A stretch of 9,407 nt of DNA from an uncultured Clostridia bacterium (GTDB lineage Bacteria; Bacillota; Clostridia; Christensenellales; CAG-1252), in assembly GCA_946626795.1 (NCBI GenBank), contig CAMOUZ010000041.1, positions 1 to 9,407 of the forward strand, in the 5' to 3' direction. This document shows, one piece after another, positions 7,177 to 9,407 of this stretch. The notes under the pieces are model-generated. The model was not told the origin of the DNA, searched no databases, and saw only the letters and a list, made by a program, of their open reading frames with translations. Position 1 is the stretch's first letter; every line of letters starts with the position of its first letter. A program made the translations under genes and the position numbers.

Positions 7177-7337
7177 GCATGAATTGACCGCAGAGCGGCC
7201 ATGAATTCTCGCGAGTTTGAAAGCGGTCGCTCCTTGAATTGACGGCTTATCCGTCATTATGGATAAAAAAGAGTTGTTCCAAATGGGAGCGACCCTTTTT
7301 TTTACCGCAATGCATCTTAAAGGTGGACAATTCATAC
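7177..7337. repeat. Hairpin-rich TGAATT element with imperfect terminal inverted repeat (MITE-like candidate)
   Basis: This segment fills most of the non-coding gap between two convergent genes. Its edges, GCATGAATTGACC (7177-7189) and GGACAATTCATAC (7325-7337), are inverted copies that agree at 11 of 13 positions. Inside are a direct repeat TGAATTGAC (7180-7188 and 7235-7243), each copy followed by or overlapping a small hairpin (CCGC-AGA-GCGG at 7188-7198; TGACGG-CTTAT-CCGTCA at 7240-7256). There is also a third TGAATT (7202-7207), the palindrome CTCGCGAG (7208-7215), and a perfect 9-bp inverted repeat (7225-7233 with 7286-7294). No protein is encoded. It could be a dispersed miniature repeat, a small structured RNA, or just a complex terminator region. 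A single copy cannot decide between these. Confidence 0.45.
7225..7303 (+). terminator. Probable Rho-independent terminator of the SipL-like gene, with an unusually long loop
   Basis: GGTCGCTCC (7225-7233) pairs perfectly with GGAGCGACC (7286-7294), followed by C and eight T residues (7296-7303). The 52-nt interior carries its own 6-bp hairpin (7240-7256). The stem plus T-run is terminator-like in the plus direction and lies 72 nt after the SipL-like stop. The long loop is atypical. No comparable T-run follows the stem in the minus direction, so spoIIR lacks an obvious matching terminator here. Confidence 0.55.
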
Positions 7338-7396
7338 GCCGATTGATGCGATTCATCTTCCTGCGCAGAGCGTATTTATTATACAAATATAATATT

Positions 7397-7930
7397 CTAC
7401 TTTTTGAACAATTCCGCGATCCAGCTTCGGTAGATCACTTCTTCCGTCCCCGTTTCTTCCGCGGCGATGAAGCAGAGCGGCGGGTACGCCACGCACCACC
7501 AATTATTCCCTTCCCCGTTTCCGAGCTCCACGATGACGGCGTCATACACGCCTTCTTCAAGGGTAAGATCTCCGTATGTCTTCGTCGGGAAGCTTTCGCT
7601 TCGGAGAGAGACGGTGCTCTGATAATCGTATCCGCAGGAATAAAGAGTGTCGTCCGCTGCTTTTTTGATTTCGGATTTTTTTTCTTCCATCAAAGCCCAC
7701 ATTTCCTCTCGACTCTTCACCCGCGTGGCGAGGGGGGTGAGATATTGCACGATGGCGTCCCGCACGGCGAGCTTCACGGTCTGATCTTCCGTGCTGTTGG
7801 AATTTGCCCGCACGTGGATACGTATATAGTCTTCATTTCCTTTTTCGGAAGCGGAGCAAGAGGTGAGAAGGAGGGTGCCGCAGACGGCGAAAACGATGAG
7901 AAGGAGAAAAATCAATATGTAACGTTTCAT
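7397..7930 (-). CDS. spoIIR: Stage II sporulation protein R (forespore-to-mother-cell signal)
   Basis: SpoIIR is made in the forespore, exported to the intermembrane space, and triggers SpoIIGA to process pro-sigma-E in the mother cell. From the ATG at 7930-7928 the protein has 177 residues. An N-terminal hydrophobic stretch (about 4-22) ends in LLTSC, with Cys25 in a good lipobox context. The mature part carries family hallmarks: IRIHVRANSNSTEDQTVKLAVRD, FPTKTYGDLTLEEGVYDAVIV, and GEGNNWWCVAYPPLCF. A GTG at 7945 would add five residues, but it lies inside the predicted sigma-F -10 element. I chose the ATG because it begins the typical MKR plus hydrophobic leader. Neither start has a good Shine-Dalgarno. 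The gene is divergent from sleB and convergent with the SipL-like gene. Confidence 0.93.
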   Translation of the reverse strand: MKRYILIFLLLIVFAVCGTLLLTSCSASEKGNEDYIRIHVRANSNSTEDQTVKLAVRDAIVQYLTPLATRVKSREEMWALMEEKKSEIKKAADDTLYSCGYDYQSTVSLRSESFPTKTYGDLTLEEGVYDAVIVELGNGEGNNWWCVAYPPLCFIAAEETGTEEVIYRSWIAELFKK

Positions 7931-7936
7931 GCCCCT

Positions 7937-7965
7937 ATTATTCACGCCCCGGCTCGTCTTTATAC
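7937..7965 (-). promoter_or_regulatory. Candidate sigma-F (early forespore) promoter of spoIIR
   Basis: On the minus strand GTATA (7965-7961) fits the sigma-F -35 GYWTA. After exactly 15 nt, GTGAATAAT (7945-7937) matches the -10 pattern GGNRANAMT at all specified positions except the second. spoIIR is a classic sigma-F gene in B. subtilis. The predicted transcription start falls at or within a base or two of the ATG at 7930, so the mRNA would be nearly leaderless. The consensus is recalled from B. subtilis, and activity in this organism is inferred. Confidence 0.55.
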
Positions 7966-7992
7966 ATATTTCGGAAAAAGCGCGTCATACTA
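7964..7992 (+). promoter_or_regulatory. Candidate sigma-G (late forespore) promoter of sleB-ypeB
   Basis: ACATA (7964-7968) fits the HATR core of the sigma-G -35. CATACTA (7986-7992) matches the -10 core CATNHTA exactly, with a 17-nt spacer. Transcription would start near 7999, giving a leader of only about 12 nt that still contains GAGGTG. sleB and its partner ypeB are sigma-G genes in Bacillus, which agrees. The -35 abuts and slightly overlaps, on the opposite strand, the candidate sigma-F -35 of spoIIR. Confidence 0.6.
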
Positions 7993-8010
7993 CCCGCAAA
8001 CGAGGTGTAT

Positions 8011-8694
8011 ATGAAAAGGATATGGATATTTGTTCTTTGTATCACGCTGGCGGCTTTCCTTCTCGCTTCTTTTACGGTGGGAGAGGTTTCCGCCGAGGTC
8101 CTGAAACAGGGCTCGCAGGGCGCGCTCGTAAAGACAGTGCAGACCAAGCTTAAAAATTGGGGCTATTACAGCGGGTCGGTGGACGGCATATACGGCCCCA
8201 AGACCGTCGCCGCCGTCAAGTACTTTCAGCGGGTGAATGGGCTCACGCAGGACGGGATCATCGGGGCGAAGACCGCCGCGGCGATGGGGATCTCCCTCAC
8301 GTCGTCTTCCGCTTCGTCGTCCTCCTCTTCCGGCGGATATTCTTCCGGCGACAGTTATCTTCTCGCAAAGTGTATTTATGCCGAGGCGCGCGGCGAGCCT
8401 TATACGGGACAGGTCGCCGTAGGCGCTGTGATCTTAAATCGCGTTCGATCTTCCAAATTCCCGAATAGCATCTCGGGCGTGATCTATCAGCCGTATGCTT
8501 TCACTTGCGTATCGGACGGCCAGATCAATTTGACGCCCGACGCCACGGCGAAGAAAGCCGCGCAGGATGCTTTGAATGGCTGGGACCCCACGAACGGGTG
8601 TCTGTATTATTACAATCCCGCCACGGCGACGAGCAGTTGGATCTGGTCGCGGACGGTGATGCTTTCGATCGGCAAGCATAATTTCGCGCTGTAA
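8011..8694 (+). CDS. sleB: Spore cortex-lytic enzyme SleB
   Basis: SleB is an exported lytic transglycosylase that digests cortex peptidoglycan at muramic-lactam sites during germination. It is stored in the dormant spore together with YpeB. The protein has 227 residues from this ATG: a signal peptide with likely cleavage after VSA (28); a peptidoglycan_binding_1 domain about 33-92 (LKQGSQGALVKTVQTKL, DGIYGPKTVAAVKYFQ); a Ser/Gly linker about 97-114; and a Hydrolase_2 catalytic domain from about 117 to the end. The conserved acidic residue is Glu125 in YAEARGE, and hallmark segments are GAVILNRV and NPATATSSWIWSR. It is shorter than B. subtilis SleB (about 305 residues), mainly in the linker. 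The ATG at 8011 is preferred over an in-frame GTG at 8005 because GAGG (8002-8005) is spaced 5 nt from the ATG. A sigma-G-like promoter lies upstream, and ypeB follows after about 10 nt. Confidence 0.95.
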   Translation: MKRIWIFVLCITLAAFLLASFTVGEVSAEVLKQGSQGALVKTVQTKLKNWGYYSGSVDGIYGPKTVAAVKYFQRVNGLTQDGIIGAKTAAAMGISLTSSSASSSSSSGGYSSGDSYLLAKCIYAEARGEPYTGQVAVGAVILNRVRSSKFPNSISGVIYQPYAFTCVSDGQINLTPDATAKKAAQDALNGWDPTNGCLYYYNPATATSSWIWSRTVMLSIGKHNFAL

Positions 8695-8705
8695 AGGAGG
8701 AGATG

Positions 8706-9407
8706 ATGAAATACGAGATTTATCGTGAAGACGAAAAAAAGAAAAAAATATCAGGGAAGAACGTCGCTTTTATTCTCTCCATCGTCCTTTTGACATTGGC
8801 GCTCGCTCTTTTTGTGACCTTTTTCGCCGTGGAACGCGCTCGCGCCGAAGATGCGGAGATGCGCTATAAAACGGCGACGGAGAACGTGTACAGAAAGAGT
8901 TATTACTCTTTGACCTATAATATGGACGGTTTGGACGGCGCTTTGACCAAGCTCTCCGTGGCACGTTCCGCGCCCCTCAGACAGGAATATCTCTCGGAAG
9001 TCTCCACTTATTCCACCGCCGCGGCGGAGAATCTCTCGAATCTCGCGGAGAAAGAGGCGGAGCATTCCAAGATCCTGAAATTTATCAATCAAACGGGGGA
9101 TTACGCGAAGTATCTCGACGAAAAGCTCGCCCGCGGCGGCACGCTTTCCGAAGAGGATTCCTCTCGTCTTGTCGAGATCTCCGCCATCGTTCGCAAGATG
9201 AAAGGCTCGCTCGGCGAGATCGCGGGGAAGGTGGAAGAAGGGGAATTCATCGACTTTTTGCAGGACGAAGAAAGTGATTTTTCCTCGATGATCCGCAGTT
9301 TCGAGAATGACGACGTCGCCTATCCTTCGATGATCTATGACGGACCTTTCAGTGACTCGATGACAGAGCGCGAAGCAGGAGCCCTCTGCTCGGCTGACAT
9401 CAATGAA
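8706..9407 (+). CDS. ypeB: Germination protein YpeB, N-terminal part, cut by window edge
   Basis: YpeB is needed to assemble and stabilise SleB in the spore and restrains it until germination. Translating by hand gives 234 codons with no stop before the right edge. A short cytoplasmic basic start (KYEIYREDEKKKK) is followed by one membrane segment (about 19-42) and a long, mostly helical extracytoplasmic region containing the family signature YPSMIYDGPFSD near its end. The C-terminal PepSY repeats of the family would lie beyond the window. Two adjacent in-frame ATGs occur at 8703 and 8706. AGGAGG (8695-8700) is 2 nt from the first and 5 nt from the second, so I favour 8706. The Shine-Dalgarno begins one base after the sleB stop, which fits a sleB-ypeB operon. 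Confidence 0.92.
   Translation, partial: MKYEIYREDEKKKKISGKNVAFILSIVLLTLALALFVTFFAVERARAEDAEMRYKTATENVYRKSYYSLTYNMDGLDGALTKLSVARSAPLRQEYLSEVSTYSTAAAENLSNLAEKEAEHSKILKFINQTGDYAKYLDEKLARGGTLSEEDSSRLVEISAIVRKMKGSLGEIAGKVEEGEFIDFLQDEESDFSSMIRSFENDDVAYPSMIYDGPFSDSMTEREAGALCSADINE

Noticed and set aside
7239..7267. Sigma-A-like TTGACG, 17-nt spacer, GATAAA inside the hairpin element
   Set aside because: The -10 is poor, and the -35 is part of the repeated TGAATTGAC. Any transcript would run straight into the T8 tract with no gene.
6311..7386. Minus-strand frames opposite the SipL-like gene and running into the hairpin element
   Set aside because: No ribosome site and no recognisable motifs, and they overlap a clear SPOCS/LysM gene.
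7259..8014. Plus-strand frame starting at ATG 7259 within the terminator loop
   Set aside because: There is no Shine-Dalgarno, it passes through the T8 terminator tract, and it is otherwise antisense to spoIIR.
8729..8748. In-phase A AAA AAG slippery heptamer and poly-A run near the start of ypeB
   Set aside because: It encodes the ordinary Lys-rich cytoplasmic tip of YpeB. No stimulatory hairpin or useful alternative frame was seen, so programmed frameshifting is not supported.

Overview
The window looks like the chromosome of an endospore-forming member of the Bacillota, most likely Clostridia. The evidence is a set of sporulation and germination genes (SpoIIR, a SipL-like SPOCS/LysM protein, SleB, YpeB), strong AGGAGG-type ribosome binding sites, an archaeal-type prolyl-tRNA synthetase, and a Bacillus/phi3T-type thymidylate synthase. 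Coding DNA is G+C-rich by eye. A GLUG-repeat lipoprotein in this setting is reminiscent of uncultured gut Clostridia, but the genus-level placement is a guess.

Positions 1-5568 are read on the minus strand. A consensus-like vegetative promoter (5539-5568) precedes a large lipoprotein with a fibronectin-like N-terminus and GLUG-type repeats. It is followed with little or no spacing by thyA, folA (TGATG overlap with thyA) and ispE (20-nt overlap with folA). Next is proS, which appears to have its own promoter and runs off the left edge a few residues before its end. ThyA converts dUMP to dTMP and produces dihydrofolate, which FolA recycles. IspE belongs to the MEP isoprenoid pathway and ProS to translation, so this is a growth-related block.

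Positions 5569-9407 hold a sporulation block. A plus-strand SipL-like spore coat morphogenesis gene (5687-7153) has a good sigma-E-type promoter. It converges on spoIIR (7397-7930, minus) across a 243-bp gap. That gap contains an unusual hairpin-rich, TGAATT-repeat element ending in a T8 run. spoIIR is divergent from sleB-ypeB (plus) across 80 bp that carry matches to a sigma-F promoter facing spoIIR and a sigma-G promoter facing sleB. The promoter matches follow the known sporulation cascade: sigma-F drives SpoIIR, which activates sigma-E in the mother cell; sigma-E drives the coat gene; sigma-G drives the late forespore germination pair. These promoter calls are by-eye comparisons with Bacillus subtilis consensus sequences and have not been tested.

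No tRNA, rRNA, CRISPR array, transposase or phage gene was seen. I found no wholly new system. The most interesting items are the sporulation promoter set, the possibly leaderless and possibly lipidated SpoIIR, the hairpin element at 7177-7337, and the GLUG lipoprotein linked to thyA-folA-ispE.
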